Origin: Planctomycetota bacterium
Lineage (GTDB): Bacteria; Planctomycetota; UBA1135
Length of the DNA stretch: 64,000 bases
Reading direction: 5' to 3'
Assembly: GCA_024229395.1 (NCBI GenBank)
Contig: JAAESM010000004.1
Coordinates: forward strand, 124,001 to 188,000
In this document: positions 1 to 8,506 of the stretch, piece after piece
Layout: every line of letters begins with the position of its first letter
Numbering within the stretch: position 1 is the stretch's first letter
Position numbers and translations under genes: made by a program
The notes under the pieces: generated by a model
What the model was told of the DNA's origin: nothing
Seen by the model: the letters and a program-made list of their open reading frames with translations, nothing else
The model's database searches: none

Positions 1-1
1 G

Positions 2-1504
2 GTCATCGCCGACGGCGAATGTTCGGTTGCACTAGCTGGCGTGATGGGGGGCTTGGTTACTGAAGTCACCGACAGCACCACCAAGATTCTGCTCGAGTCC
101 GCCGTGTTCCATCCAACTCGGATCCGTCGCACCGCTCAGCGGTTGGCCTTGCGTAGTGAGGCTAGTACCCGCTTCGAGAAGTCACTCGATCCTGCATACA
201 CCGAGCAGGCCACTGCACGCTTCACCAAGCTGCTGTTGGATATGCGATCCGATGCCAAAGTACTGAGTGCGCCACAAGTCGAAGGTGACAGTAACGCGCC
301 ACATGTCGTAGTGCAGTTGGATCCGGCTCGCACCTCGCAGTTGCTTGGTATCGAAATGGATCGCGCTGCCATGACTGGCATCCTGCAACGTCTTGGTTTT
401 GGCGTTGAGGATCAAGGTCAAGAACTTGCCGTGACCGTGCCGAGTTGGCGCGCCACCAAAGATGTCTCTATGGCCATCGATTTGGTTGAAGAAGTTGGTC
501 GTATCTATGGCTACAACCGCATTCAGGCCGCACCTTTGGATGCACCTGTGACCGTTCCAGTGCAGCAGCCGCTGCGTTTGCTCGGACATCAACTTGTGCA
601 ACGACTGGTGAACAGTCACGGTGCCTTTGAGACTCAGTCGTACTCCTTCTTGGATAACGCCTGGGCGAACCGGCTTGGTCTCACCCGCAAGGATTTCGTC
701 TGTATAGGTAATCCCGTGCAGGCAGAAGTGGAGCTCATGCGTCGCGATCCGATTCCAAGCTTGTTAGAGCAGGCCGTGGGCAACCTACGTGAGAATCCAG
801 TCGGTCGCTTGTGTGAACTGGCCAAGGGTTACGAGCCAGTTGATGGGGCATTGGAACCGCAGGAGCGTCGCTGGTTAGCCGTGGTGGAGTGGACCGGCAA
901 AGACACGCCACGCGAAGGTCAAGAGAGTTTGTTTGCGCGTTTGCGCGGTGTCAGCCAAGACCTGATGCGCAGCCTCAACTTGCTGGACAACTTGAAGGTC
1001 ACTCCTGTCAGCGCTGAGGATAGTCTTCCGGCTTGGGCCCATCCCGTACAGTCCCTGAACTATCACGTCGGCGAGACCTTCCTTGGTTGGAGTGGTCGCG
1101 TACATCCGCAGCTGCAAGCAGAGCTTGAGTTCGAGCGCGCCGATGTCGGCATCCTGCTGCTTGACCTTCAGGCCTTAGCCCAGGTCGCAGAGCAAGCAGA
1201 GGCCAAGTTCACAGCACCATCCAAGTTCCCGGGCATCAAGGTCGACATTGCCCTGGCTCTGCCACAGGCGGTCGCCTACGACGATGTTGTCGGCGCGATT
1301 CGCAAGTCTGGCGGCAAATTCCTCGACACTCTCGAGCTGTTCGATGTCTACACCGGTCCGGGGCTTGAGGATGGGCAACGTAGTTTGGCCTTCCGTAGCC
1401 TGCTGCGTTCTCCTGAGCGTACCCTGAGCGATAAGGAGGAGCGTAAGTTCCTCCAGAAAATGGAACAGGTGGCCGTCGAGTTAGGTGGAAACCTTCGTAG
1501 CTAA
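2..1504 (+). CDS. pheT: Phenylalanine--tRNA ligase beta subunit, 5' end cut by window
   Basis: This is the C-terminal part of the large subunit of the alpha2-beta2 enzyme that charges tRNA-Phe in the cytoplasm. The open frame runs in from the window edge; the first visible residues include the family signature ALAGVMGG, followed by the B3/B4-type region, a B5-like domain (around LGIEMDRAAMTGILQRLGF) and a ferredoxin-fold anticodon-binding domain at the C-terminus (KFPGIKVDIALAL onward, ending LGGNLRS). About 500 residues are visible of a family that is usually near 800, so roughly 300 N-terminal residues, including the EMAP-like tRNA-binding domain, lie outside. The internal ATG at 41 is not the real start. 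pheS would be expected just upstream. Confidence 0.96.
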   Translation, partial: VIADGECSVALAGVMGGLVTEVTDSTTKILLESAVFHPTRIRRTAQRLALRSEASTRFEKSLDPAYTEQATARFTKLLLDMRSDAKVLSAPQVEGDSNAPHVVVQLDPARTSQLLGIEMDRAAMTGILQRLGFGVEDQGQELAVTVPSWRATKDVSMAIDLVEEVGRIYGYNRIQAAPLDAPVTVPVQQPLRLLGHQLVQRLVNSHGAFETQSYSFLDNAWANRLGLTRKDFVCIGNPVQAEVELMRRDPIPSLLEQAVGNLRENPVGRLCELAKGYEPVDGALEPQERRWLAVVEWTGKDTPREGQESLFARLRGVSQDLMRSLNLLDNLKVTPVSAEDSLPAWAHPVQSLNYHVGETFLGWSGRVHPQLQAELEFERADVGILLLDLQALAQVAEQAEAKFTAPSKFPGIKVDIALALPQAVAYDDVVGAIRKSGGKFLDTLELFDVYTGPGLEDGQRSLAFRSLLRSPERTLSDKEERKFLQKMEQVAVELGGNLRS

Positions 1505-1529
1505 GCGCCTTCGCAGAGGGTACTTTTAA

Positions 1530-1555
1530 GACGCGGGGCTCGGTAGAACCCCGTC
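1530..1555 (+). terminator. GC hairpin between pheT and the sugar transferase gene
   Basis: A CGGGG / CCCCG stem with short flanking pairs and a ten-base loop lies in the 63-base gap after pheT. No T-run follows it, so it is a weak candidate for a terminator. The loop contains TAGAAC (1544-1549), which resembles the recurrent -10 box of this window and sits 18 bases before the next start codon, so the same bases may be promoter rather than terminator. Confidence 0.3.
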
Positions 1556-1567
1556 GCCCCCTTTCTG

Positions 1568-3049
1568 ATGGAATACCTGCGCAAGAATTTCGACATCCTG
1601 TACATCGTGGTACAGGTATGGATTGATGGTTTTGCCACCATGTTGGCTTGTTTGACTGGTTTTTGGGCCTTCTCACATTTCATCCTGCCGAACCAGGCCG
1701 TCGATCTGGATAATTATCGCCAGTTGTTTGTGATGATTACCGGCACGGTGCTCGCGTGCTTCTGGACCTTCGGTCTTTATCAAGGCCAGAAATCGATTCT
1801 CAATGTGGAGGAATATCGCGGCATCTTTAAGGCCACGCTGTTTTCTTTCCTGGTCACCGCATGTGCGATCTTCCTGCTGCGCGGCGTGGATGGCTTGCCG
1901 GAAGATGTCAAGAGCCACTGGATCTACAAGCTGGCCAACGTGCCTTACGCGGTGCTGAAGTTGGATAATGCCGATCAGTATTCGCGAATGCTCTACATCA
2001 TGGTGTTCGGATGTATCTTCATCTTCACCATCATCCAGCGCGCGATTGCATTCAACATCCTGTCATCGTTCTATGCGCACGGTATCGGCAATACCAACGT
2101 AGCCATCTTCGGTACCGGCCCGATGGCGCGCCGCTTGGAGCAAAAGCTCAAGCTGTTTCCAACCTTGGGTTATCGCTTCGTGGGCTTCCTTGATGTCCGC
2201 GACGCCGTCAATGATGGACTCAAGGAGGTGCAGGGATTCCCGGTGCTTGGTCATGACTTTGAGCTTGACCACCTGCGTGATCGTTATGACCTGCGCAGGA
2301 TCCTAATCGCCAAGCCTGATTACGAGGAAGATGAACTCGTCGGCCTGTGCAAGAAGCTGGATAACTTCGGTATTCAATACCAAGTCGTCCCGCGTCTTTA
2401 TCACTTTTTCTCGCGTCGCTTCACGGTGGAGGCGATCGATTCACTGCCGCTGATTACACCAGTGCCGTTGCGGGGTAAGCCGGTCTATTCGGTGGTCAAG
2501 CGCATCATGGACATCATGGCGTCAGCCAGCGTGTTGTTGGTCACCATGCCGATCACGTTGGTGTTGGTCTTCTTCATCAAGAAGGAGTCGGAAGGCCCGG
2601 TGTTCTTTACCCAGATTCGCCAGGGCGCTAATAATCGTTCCTTCCGAATGGTGAAGTTCCGCACGATGTACGCCGATATGTGTGGTGATGCCGTCACCCC
2701 GCAGACAGAAAGTGACCCGCGCGTTACCAAAATGGGGCGCTTCCTGCGTAAGACTTCCCTGGATGAAATCCCTCAGCTTTGGAACGTACTGCGCGGCGAC
2801 ATGTCAATCGTCGGTCCACGCCCGGAAATGCCGTTCATCGTAGAGCAATACAACGAAACGCAGATGCTGCGCCTCGATGTCAAACCAGGCATCACAGGTT
2901 TGTGGCAGGTATCCGAGGCGCGCAAGGCACCGATTCACGAAAACGTCGATTACGACCTCTATTACATCGAGAACCAATCCCTGTTCCTCGACCTAACGAT
3001 TGCTAGTTTGACGGTCGCAACCATGTTGCGCCTCACCAGCACCCACTAA
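1568..3049 (+). CDS. Polyprenyl-phosphate sugar-1-phosphate transferase (exopolysaccharide initiation)
   Basis: This membrane enzyme is expected to transfer a sugar-1-phosphate from a nucleotide sugar to undecaprenyl phosphate, the first step in making an exopolysaccharide or O-antigen repeat. The N-terminal ~170 residues hold several hydrophobic membrane segments. A Rossmann-like CoA-binding-type domain follows (VAIFGTGPMARRLEQKL). The C-terminal ~200 residues are the bacterial sugar transferase domain: KRIMDIMASASVLL membrane helix, FRMVKFRTM, DEIPQLWNVLRGDMS, IVGPRPE and VKPGITGLWQVS. The length of 493 residues matches the WcaJ/WbaP-type family. The stop codon overlaps the next start (TAATG), so the two genes are probably translationally coupled. 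The sugar cannot be read from the sequence. Confidence 0.9.
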   Translation: MEYLRKNFDILYIVVQVWIDGFATMLACLTGFWAFSHFILPNQAVDLDNYRQLFVMITGTVLACFWTFGLYQGQKSILNVEEYRGIFKATLFSFLVTACAIFLLRGVDGLPEDVKSHWIYKLANVPYAVLKLDNADQYSRMLYIMVFGCIFIFTIIQRAIAFNILSSFYAHGIGNTNVAIFGTGPMARRLEQKLKLFPTLGYRFVGFLDVRDAVNDGLKEVQGFPVLGHDFELDHLRDRYDLRRILIAKPDYEEDELVGLCKKLDNFGIQYQVVPRLYHFFSRRFTVEAIDSLPLITPVPLRGKPVYSVVKRIMDIMASASVLLVTMPITLVLVFFIKKESEGPVFFTQIRQGANNRSFRMVKFRTMYADMCGDAVTPQTESDPRVTKMGRFLRKTSLDEIPQLWNVLRGDMSIVGPRPEMPFIVEQYNETQMLRLDVKPGITGLWQVSEARKAPIHENVDYDLYYIENQSLFLDLTIASLTVATMLRLTSTH

Positions 3050-3597
3050 TGAGTAGCACGGACGAACCTGCCCACGAACCACCCTTCGATGTCATCGACA
3101 GCGAAGGCGAGGCCAAGCCCTTCAGCAACAAGGAGGGCGGCATCGATGAGGATGGAGTCTATCGTGGACCGGACCGACGCAGCAGCCCGACCAAGCTATT
3201 CTCTAAGTTCACTTTTTTTGGTGGCCGCCGACGTACCGGTGGTCGTCGCCCTGGTGAGAACCGCGAGGTCTTTGTCGATCGTTATCCCTTGTGGACCTGG
3301 ATTATGCTCACGGTGTTCGTGGTGCTGAATCTGTTGGATGCGCACTTCACCTTGATCTACCTGCAACGTGGCGGAGAAGAAGCCAACCCAGTGGCGGTGC
3401 AACTGCTTAATGCCGGTATGGGTTCCTTCATTGGTGTGAAGGCATTCGGCGTAGGGCTCGGCACGGTGGTGTTCTGTATCTTGAATAACTTCCGCAATGC
3501 GCGCATCGGGGTGGTGTTGGCTTTGACCTTTTACCAGCTCTTGCTGTGCTACCACATGCTGTTGTACTTCGGCAAGTGGGGCAATGTGATCTCCTGA
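3049..3597 (+). CDS. DUF5658-like membrane protein
   Basis: A 182-residue protein of unknown function. The first ~85 residues are hydrophilic with an Arg/Gly-rich stretch (GGRRRTGGRRPGE). The rest forms about three membrane helices: LWTWIMLTVFVVLNLLDAHF, then FIGVKAFGVGLGTVVFCIL and a last one near LALTFYQLLLCYHMLLYF. The pattern of an Asp/Thr in helix 1, GGEEANPVA in the following loop and a Lys in helix 2 is what I know of DUF5658. It overlaps the sugar transferase stop by one base, so it is likely co-translated with it and may belong to the same envelope polysaccharide function, but that is inference. Confidence 0.75.
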   Translation: MSSTDEPAHEPPFDVIDSEGEAKPFSNKEGGIDEDGVYRGPDRRSSPTKLFSKFTFFGGRRRTGGRRPGENREVFVDRYPLWTWIMLTVFVVLNLLDAHFTLIYLQRGGEEANPVAVQLLNAGMGSFIGVKAFGVGLGTVVFCILNNFRNARIGVVLALTFYQLLLCYHMLLYFGKWGNVIS

Positions 3598-3645
3598 ATA
3601 CCCTTGTCCAGCGACTAGGGTCAACGCACCCGCTTGGGTGATTGC

Positions 3646-3942
3646 TTAGGCCTGGTCCTTCGGCACATCACGAAAACGCGCAATGGCGGAAACCGCAGTG
3701 GCGACCGGAATGAATTCGGTCATCGGAAGAGTTAAATAGACGGCAGCGAGAGTCGCGAACAGCACCTTGCCGTAGAAGTGGAATTTGTAGATGCTGGCCA
3801 TCCACCAGCCGACAGCCAATCCAATAATCCAACCTGCATACAGGCCCAAGGGGCCGAAGGTGGCCAAGTCAATCGTGTCGAGCAGGATGCCACCAGCGAT
3901 GGGGCCCAGTGCGCGGTAAACCCTACGCAGCAACTCCATCAC
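3646..3942 (-). CDS. Small membrane protein of unknown function
   Basis: A 98-residue protein with two to three hydrophobic segments: LGPIAGGILLDTIDLATFGP, LYAGWIIGLAVGWWMA and VLFATLAAVYLTLPMTEFIP. I do not recognise a named family. It lies 15 bases after the degenerate kinase-like gene on the same strand and is probably the last gene of a gmhB-led operon. Two Met codons start the frame; the first is used here. Confidence 0.6.
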   Translation of the reverse strand: MMELLRRVYRALGPIAGGILLDTIDLATFGPLGLYAGWIIGLAVGWWMASIYKFHFYGKVLFATLAAVYLTLPMTEFIPVATAVSAIARFRDVPKDQA

Positions 3943-3957
3943 AGCGACCGTGTTCGT

Positions 3958-4935
3958 TTACCAACGGATACTCATCGATTGAGGGATGTCGCCATGTACA
4001 TGCTCGATTTGAGCTTGAGCAGGGATTCGGCGACACAAACGCTCGAAGAGGTTCTCCAAATAAGCCGGTGGTGCAATTGGATGTTGCGGCGGATTCGGTG
4101 GAGCGGCTTGTTGCCACAAGAACACTGAGCGGCCGTTCTCTTGATAGGCGCGCAAGATAATCTGCCCGCCACTGCCGAACCGTTGCAGCAACAGAAGCGC
4201 GGATTGCATGGCAGCACGCAGATAACGGACATCCGCTTCCACGCGCAAGCCAGAGACCACATCGACATCGATATCAACGCCTGATCGCTCGGCGTATTCC
4301 ATCAGTTCTTCGGCGAGGTGACTGAGGTCATGCGACGCCGGATGGGGGTGCAGTTCGGCTGCGGCCAGGTGCAGGAACTCCAACTGCGCAGCCAACTGGG
4401 TGGCGGCATCTAGAGCTGGAGTGACCAAGGCATGAATGCTTTCGTTCTCTTGGCTACCGAGCAACTGCAGGTAGCCGGAGATGCTGGTGAGCGGATCACG
4501 CAGGCCTTCGACCATGCCATCGAGGAACTCTTGCGGGAAAGCACCCTTGGGGCTGCCGCTTTGGTTCATGCTGCGGAAAGCCTGATGGATACCTTGCGGA
4601 GTCCATGGCTTGGGTAGCACCACCGTCTTTGGACGATCGAGCAGTTCCTCAAATCCGGCCACGCCACGATCACCAACCAACAGGATCAGCCATACATCAG
4701 GCTTTTGTACCAGGCTCGCTGCGATTACGCGCAAATCAGCCAATGACAAGCGATCACAATCCGCCACCACGCCAGCCAAGCTGCTGACCATGCCTTCCTC
4801 GAGCCAGGTGGCCAGATCGAAAGTCTGACGGTGCACACGGCTTCCCCCACAGCATGACCGCATAACGGCAGTTAGGCCAGGGTCGTCCTCAGGGGTCAAT
4901 AGGAGGACTGTGGAGGGGATGGGTTGGTTGCTCAT
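3958..4935 (-). CDS. Degenerate receiver plus histidine-kinase-like protein (probable pseudokinase)
   Basis: A 325-residue protein that resembles a hybrid two-component protein with key residues missing. Residues ~8-120 look like a receiver: acidic DD at 17-18, a possible phosphoacceptor D59 and the K109-P110 pair (VVLPKPWTPQG). Residues ~135-200 resemble the dimerisation/phosphotransfer helix, with GLRDPLTSISGYLQLL matching the usual HELRTPLTSI box, but the phosphoacceptor His is replaced by Glu143. The C-terminal half lacks a recognisable N-box asparagine and the glycine-rich ATP-binding boxes. It follows gmhB after 21 bases. A kinase activity is unlikely; a scaffold or regulator role is inference. 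Confidence 0.6.
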   Translation of the reverse strand: MSNQPIPSTVLLLTPEDDPGLTAVMRSCCGGSRVHRQTFDLATWLEEGMVSSLAGVVADCDRLSLADLRVIAASLVQKPDVWLILLVGDRGVAGFEELLDRPKTVVLPKPWTPQGIHQAFRSMNQSGSPKGAFPQEFLDGMVEGLRDPLTSISGYLQLLGSQENESIHALVTPALDAATQLAAQLEFLHLAAAELHPHPASHDLSHLAEELMEYAERSGVDIDVDVVSGLRVEADVRYLRAAMQSALLLLQRFGSGGQIILRAYQENGRSVFLWQQAAPPNPPQHPIAPPAYLENLFERLCRRIPAQAQIEHVHGDIPQSMSIRW

Positions 4936-4956
4936 TTGTAGAACCCCCTGACTTTA

Positions 4957-5550
4957 TCAAGAAGAGGGCGCGAGTTCGACCGTATGACGCAAAATCCATG
5001 GAACCGCTTCGGCGAGGTGAGCGCAGAACAAGTCCGGCTCCTTGCCAATCTCCGCCATCTTCTGACGCGAATCCCTGCCCTTGCCGGTGCCGACCAATAC
5101 CGACGGCATTTCTTTTGCAGCAAAAGCCTGCAAATCGCGCAGGTCATCGCCGACGCCGATGCTGCGCAACCAGTCGATCTCGAAGTCTTCGGCAGCACGG
5201 TCCAGCAAGCCACCACGCGGCTTGCGGCAGCGACAGCGACGTCGATCCGGAGCCACGCCAACTGCCGGGTGGTGTGGGCAGTGGTAATAGCCATCGATGC
5301 GCACACCCAATTCTTGCAGCAGCTCATCGATGCGCAGCTGGATCTCGAGCAATTTCCCTTCATCCAGTAGGCCGCGAGCCACTCCGGATTGATTCGAGAC
5401 CACGATCAATTGCAGTCCTTTGCGTTGCAGCGTGGCCAAGGCCTGGGCTACGCCGGGCAATAATTCCGTCTGCGAAACCGAAGCCAGATAGGGGACTTCG
5501 CGCAAAATAGTGCCGTCGCGATCGAGGAAAACTGTCGGACGGGCAATCAT
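4957..5550 (-). CDS. gmhB: D-glycero-D-manno-heptose 1,7-bisphosphate 7-phosphatase
   Basis: A HAD-superfamily phosphatase of 197 residues, expected to remove the 7-phosphate in ADP-heptose synthesis for LPS inner core. The nucleophile motif DRDGT begins at D10 with the general acid D12; VSNQSGVARG carries the motif II Ser/Thr region, and GVGDDLRDLQAF is the metal-binding motif. The GmhB zinc loop is present (C91, H93, C106, C108), which separates it from histidinol phosphatases. The start is 20 bases from the divergent LOG-family gene, and a TAGGAT box lies six bases before the ATG. Together with lpxH and waaA it points to heptose/Kdo-bearing LPS. Confidence 0.9.
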   Translation of the reverse strand: MIARPTVFLDRDGTILREVPYLASVSQTELLPGVAQALATLQRKGLQLIVVSNQSGVARGLLDEGKLLEIQLRIDELLQELGVRIDGYYHCPHHPAVGVAPDRRRCRCRKPRGGLLDRAAEDFEIDWLRSIGVGDDLRDLQAFAAKEMPSVLVGTGKGRDSRQKMAEIGKEPDLFCAHLAEAVPWILRHTVELAPSS

Positions 5551-5555
5551 ATCGC

Positions 5556-5562
5556 TATCCTA
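5556..5562. promoter_or_regulatory. Candidate shared, overlapping -10 boxes for gmhB and the LOG-family gene
   Basis: The whole intergenic gap is only 20 bases (5551-5570). Read on the minus strand it contains TAGGAT ending six bases before the gmhB ATG; read on the plus strand, the overlapping TATCCT ends nine bases before the ATG of the LOG-family gene. Both would give transcripts with almost no leader. No convincing -35 box is visible on either side. Confidence 0.45.
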
Positions 5563-5570
5563 TCGTCTTC

Positions 5571-6380
5571 ATGAATGAAAGACGATACGAAAGAGCCTTG
5601 GAGGAACTCCGGGCTGGAAGTGAGGACCCATGGATGGTTCTCAAGATTATGGGTGAGTTTGTTGAGGGTTTTGACACGATGCGTCATGTCGGCCCAGGCA
5701 TCTCGATCTTCGGTTCCGCGCGTACCAAGGAAGGTACCCCGCACTATGAGATGGGTCGTGCAGTCGCCGGCCAGATCGCTCGACGTGGCTATACCGTGAT
5801 CACCGGTGGTGGTCCTGGTGCGATGGAGGCCGCCAACCGCGGCGCGCAGGAAGAGGGGGGCAAATCGGTCGGCCTAAATATCGACCTGCCGATGGAGCAG
5901 ACTCCCAACCCCTACCAGGATGTCGAAGTTGACTTCCGCTACTTCTTCGCGCGCAAGGTGTGTTTCGCCAAGTACGCACTCGGTTACGTGGTGCTGCCAG
6001 GCGGATTCGGCACCATGGATGAGTTCTTCGAAGCGCTCACCTTGATCCAGACCAAGAAGATGAGTGACTTCCCGATTGTGTTGATGGGCACCGATTACTG
6101 GGGAGGCCTAGTGCGATGGATCAAGAAGTCGATGATCGCGGAAGGCACCATCTCCAAGGAGGACCCCGACATGTTCTATCTCACCGATGATCCGGCCGAA
6201 GCTGCCGACGTCATTCACCGCGCCTTGGAAGAGGGATCCAACATCCGTCCGGAATGGCGTCGGCAGATGCGTAATGCTCGCAAGGAAGCTGCACGCATCA
6301 ATGCATCAAAGCGCATCGAGACGCGTCAAAAAACCAAAGCCGCCAAACCCAAGAAGGGCGGCGGCAAGAAGAGCAAGTAG
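5571..6380 (+). CDS. LOG-family protein (nucleotide 5'-monophosphate phosphoribohydrolase, TIGR00730-type)
   Basis: A 269-residue Rossmann-fold enzyme. Family members cleave the N-glycosidic bond of nucleoside 5'-monophosphates, as in cytokinin activation, and PpnN-like relatives act in purine balance. The diagnostic motif is PGGFGTMDEFFEALTLIQT, with the nucleotide-binding GGGPGAMEAANRGA upstream. The C-terminus is a Lys/Ala-rich tail (KTKAAKPKKGGGKKSK) that is not part of the domain. The start at 5571 is the first of the frame and gives the usual pre-domain segment GEFVEGFDTM. Confidence 0.9.
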   Translation: MNERRYERALEELRAGSEDPWMVLKIMGEFVEGFDTMRHVGPGISIFGSARTKEGTPHYEMGRAVAGQIARRGYTVITGGGPGAMEAANRGAQEEGGKSVGLNIDLPMEQTPNPYQDVEVDFRYFFARKVCFAKYALGYVVLPGGFGTMDEFFEALTLIQTKKMSDFPIVLMGTDYWGGLVRWIKKSMIAEGTISKEDPDMFYLTDDPAEAADVIHRALEEGSNIRPEWRRQMRNARKEAARINASKRIETRQKTKAAKPKKGGGKKSK

Positions 6381-6391
6381 GCCTTGCTGGA

Positions 6392-6429
6392 GTGGTCGGA
6401 GTTGCTACTGATGCAGTGAGTCCGACCGC
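6392..6429. terminator. Hairpin between convergent LOG-family gene and efp
   Basis: GTGGTCGGA pairs with TCCGACCGC (one G-U pair) around a 20-base loop, with TTCTC following on the plus strand. It sits in the middle of the 70-base gap between two converging genes. The lack of a clean T-run lowers confidence. Confidence 0.45.
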
Positions 6430-6450
6430 TTCTCAATTGGTCAATGCTTC

Positions 6451-7032
6451 TTAAGCGAGATCCTCTTCCTTGGCGCGTGACAGGAAGTCACCGGTCTCAG
6501 TGTTGATCTTGATGAACTCACCTTCGGTGATGTAGCCAGGAACGCGCACCTCGAGGCCAGTTTCGCAGACAGCACCTTTCTTCTCCGATGTGACGGTGTC
6601 ACCCTTGGCGGAGACTTCGGCTTCTTTGACCTTGAGGATTACTGCGGCCGGCAAATCGATGCTGATGGCGGTGCCTTCAAAGAAGGTCAGGCTGATCGGC
6701 TGGTTCTCGCGTACGAACTTCATCGCCTCGGCGACCAACTCGGCGCCTAGGAAGTACTGCTCGTAGTTCTCAGAATCCATGAAGACGTAATTGTCGCCAT
6801 CCATGTACAAGAAGGTGCTGCCACGCTTATCCAAGTGGGCACGCTCGACGGTCTCATCCGAGGTCATGCGCATCTGCTTCGACTGGCCGGTCTGATGATG
6901 CTTGCATTTGATCTGATTGAAGGAACCGCCTTTACCAGGCTTACGGAATTCGTAATCGGTCACCACCCACAGGGCGTTGTCGATGAGGAGGATCTGTCCT
7001 TTACGGATCTGGTTTGCTTTGATGGTTGGCAT
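6451..7032 (-). CDS. efp: Translation elongation factor P
   Basis: EF-P relieves ribosome stalling at polyproline. The 193-residue protein starts MPTIKANQIRKGQ and has the domain I loop RKPGKGG, with Lys34 at the tip where family members are modified by beta-lysylation or similar. An OB domain and the C-terminal motif INTETGDFLSRA follow. An upstream in-frame ATG at 7062 would add ten residues, but it overlaps the putative -10 box at 7061-7066, so 7032 is the likely start. The gene is downstream of rpoN on the same strand but appears to have its own promoter. No EpmA/YjeA-type modification gene is visible here. Confidence 0.95.
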   Translation of the reverse strand: MPTIKANQIRKGQILLIDNALWVVTDYEFRKPGKGGSFNQIKCKHHQTGQSKQMRMTSDETVERAHLDKRGSTFLYMDGDNYVFMDSENYEQYFLGAELVAEAMKFVRENQPISLTFFEGTAISIDLPAAVILKVKEAEVSAKGDTVTSEKKGAVCETGLEVRVPGYITEGEFIKINTETGDFLSRAKEEDLA

Positions 7033-7060
7033 GATGCGGTTACTGCGAAAACAGCCGAGC

Positions 7061-7066
7061 ATTCTA
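7061..7066 (-). promoter_or_regulatory. TAGAAT -10 box of efp
   Basis: On the minus strand TAGAAT is followed by GCTCGG and lies 28 bases before the efp ATG. It is one of the recurrent sense-oriented TAGAAT hexamers of this window. No good -35 match is visible. Confidence 0.5.
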
Positions 7067-7093
7067 GCAGATGCCCGTGGAAGCCATCCGAAC

Positions 7094-8506
7094 TCAATAG
7101 GCCCGGCGCATGGTGCTGGAGGGAATCTCCATCGCCTGGCGATATTTGGTCACGGTGCGGCGCGCCACCTTGGTGCCGTCGCGATCTCGCAACACGCGTA
7201 CGATTTCTTCATCCGATAGCGGATGAGCCTTATCTTCGGCGCCAACGATCTCCTTGATGCGCTCCTGGATCGCCACGCGCGAGCGATGCCCACCTTTGGC
7301 CGTGCTCTGGCCACCGGAGAAGAACCCTTTCAGCGGCAAGATGCCTTGCGGAGTCTGGGCATGCTTGCCGCGAATTGCACGTGACACGGTACTGATATGC
7401 ACGCCGACGGCATCCGCCACTTCTTGCATCTTCAGAGTCTGCATGCGTTCCGGACCATGAGCCAAGAACTCACGCTGACGTTTGACAAGCTCCTCGGAAA
7501 TCTTGGTCAGCGTCTCGCGACGTTGTTGCACAGCATCCAGAAACCAGCGCGCACGTTCAATCTTCTTCATCAAGAAAGCATGTAGACGCTTGTCGCCTTT
7601 GGCCTGCTCCAAAGCTTCCTGCGCTTTGCGGGTCAAGCGTACTTCCGGCATACCATCACGCACCAAACGAATCGCCATCTCGCCTTGATCGTCCTCTTCG
7701 ATGACTACATCCGGGAAGATGGTGCGGTTGTAATCTTGTTCATAATCACCCAGCGGGCGCGAATCGAACAAAGCCAACACTTCGATTGCGTGACGCACTT
7801 CATCCAAGGTCAGGTCTTCGGCCTTGGCAATCTGTGGAATCCGGTTCGACAGCAAGTCGTCGAAGTAATCGACCAGGATCTTACGCGCCACGTAGTGATC
7901 GTCTTCCATCGCATCCATCTGCAGCAGGAAGCATTCGCGCAAGTCTTCACAGCCGATTGCCGGATGGGCAATGGTGCGGATGCGCGATAGGGCCAGGTGC
8001 AACTTGTCGAAATCCACGCCAGTGACTTCGGCGACTTCTTCCAGGCCATGCGGAAGGAATCCACGCGGATCGAGGAAGCGGAAGATCAACTCAGCGTTGC
8101 GGATTACATCGGCGGGTTCCTCGCGCATGCGCATCTCGGCCAGGATGGAATCCTCGGTGTGAACCTCTGGTGCAGCTACGTTCTGCACCATGTCGTAATC
8201 GTTCTCCTCGTTGGGGGAACTAGGCGAGCGAGACGGTGCGCCTTCCAGCAGATTGCCCAAATTATCCAAATCGACCGGGTCCGGCTGATGGTCTTCTTCG
8301 GGTGGATCATTGCTTTCTTGGTCCTCGGCCTGGGCCTTATCGGCACTATCCGAGGTCTCGAGAAAAGGGTTGTCTTCAAGCTCCGCTGCAATCCGATCGA
8401 GCAGCTCCGGCATGGTGAGCTGTAGGATCTGCATTGCCTGGATCATCTGCGGCGACTGGGCTAGTCGCTGCTCGAGCTTCAGGTTCTGGTTATATTCCAG
8501 GCGCAT
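7094..8506 (-). CDS. rpoN: RNA polymerase sigma-54 factor
   Basis: The 470-residue sigma factor directs RNA polymerase to -24/-12 promoters and needs an AAA+ activator to open DNA. Region I is Gln/Leu-rich (SPQMIQAMQILQL) and is followed by an acidic segment around residues 50-95. The core-binding and DNA-binding domains follow, and the RpoN box ARRTVTKYRQ is at residues 448-457. A sigma-54 activator gene lies 950 bases away (9456-10811). The start codon faces the ureohydrolase start with no space between them; TAGACT (8514-8519) on the minus strand ends seven bases before the ATG. Confidence 0.97.
   Translation of the reverse strand: MRLEYNQNLKLEQRLAQSPQMIQAMQILQLTMPELLDRIAAELEDNPFLETSDSADKAQAEDQESNDPPEEDHQPDPVDLDNLGNLLEGAPSRSPSSPNEENDYDMVQNVAAPEVHTEDSILAEMRMREEPADVIRNAELIFRFLDPRGFLPHGLEEVAEVTGVDFDKLHLALSRIRTIAHPAIGCEDLRECFLLQMDAMEDDHYVARKILVDYFDDLLSNRIPQIAKAEDLTLDEVRHAIEVLALFDSRPLGDYEQDYNRTIFPDVVIEEDDQGEMAIRLVRDGMPEVRLTRKAQEALEQAKGDKRLHAFLMKKIERARWFLDAVQQRRETLTKISEELVKRQREFLAHGPERMQTLKMQEVADAVGVHISTVSRAIRGKHAQTPQGILPLKGFFSGGQSTAKGGHRSRVAIQERIKEIVGAEDKAHPLSDEEIVRVLRDRDGTKVARRTVTKYRQAMEIPSSTMRRAY

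Noticed and set aside
41..1504. pheT starting at the ATG at 41
   Set aside because: The frame is open to the window edge and encodes the family motif ALAGVMGG across that ATG.
3598..3645. CACCC-GCTT-GGGTG hairpin after the DUF5658-like gene
   Set aside because: Five-base stem and no T-run; too weak to call a terminator.
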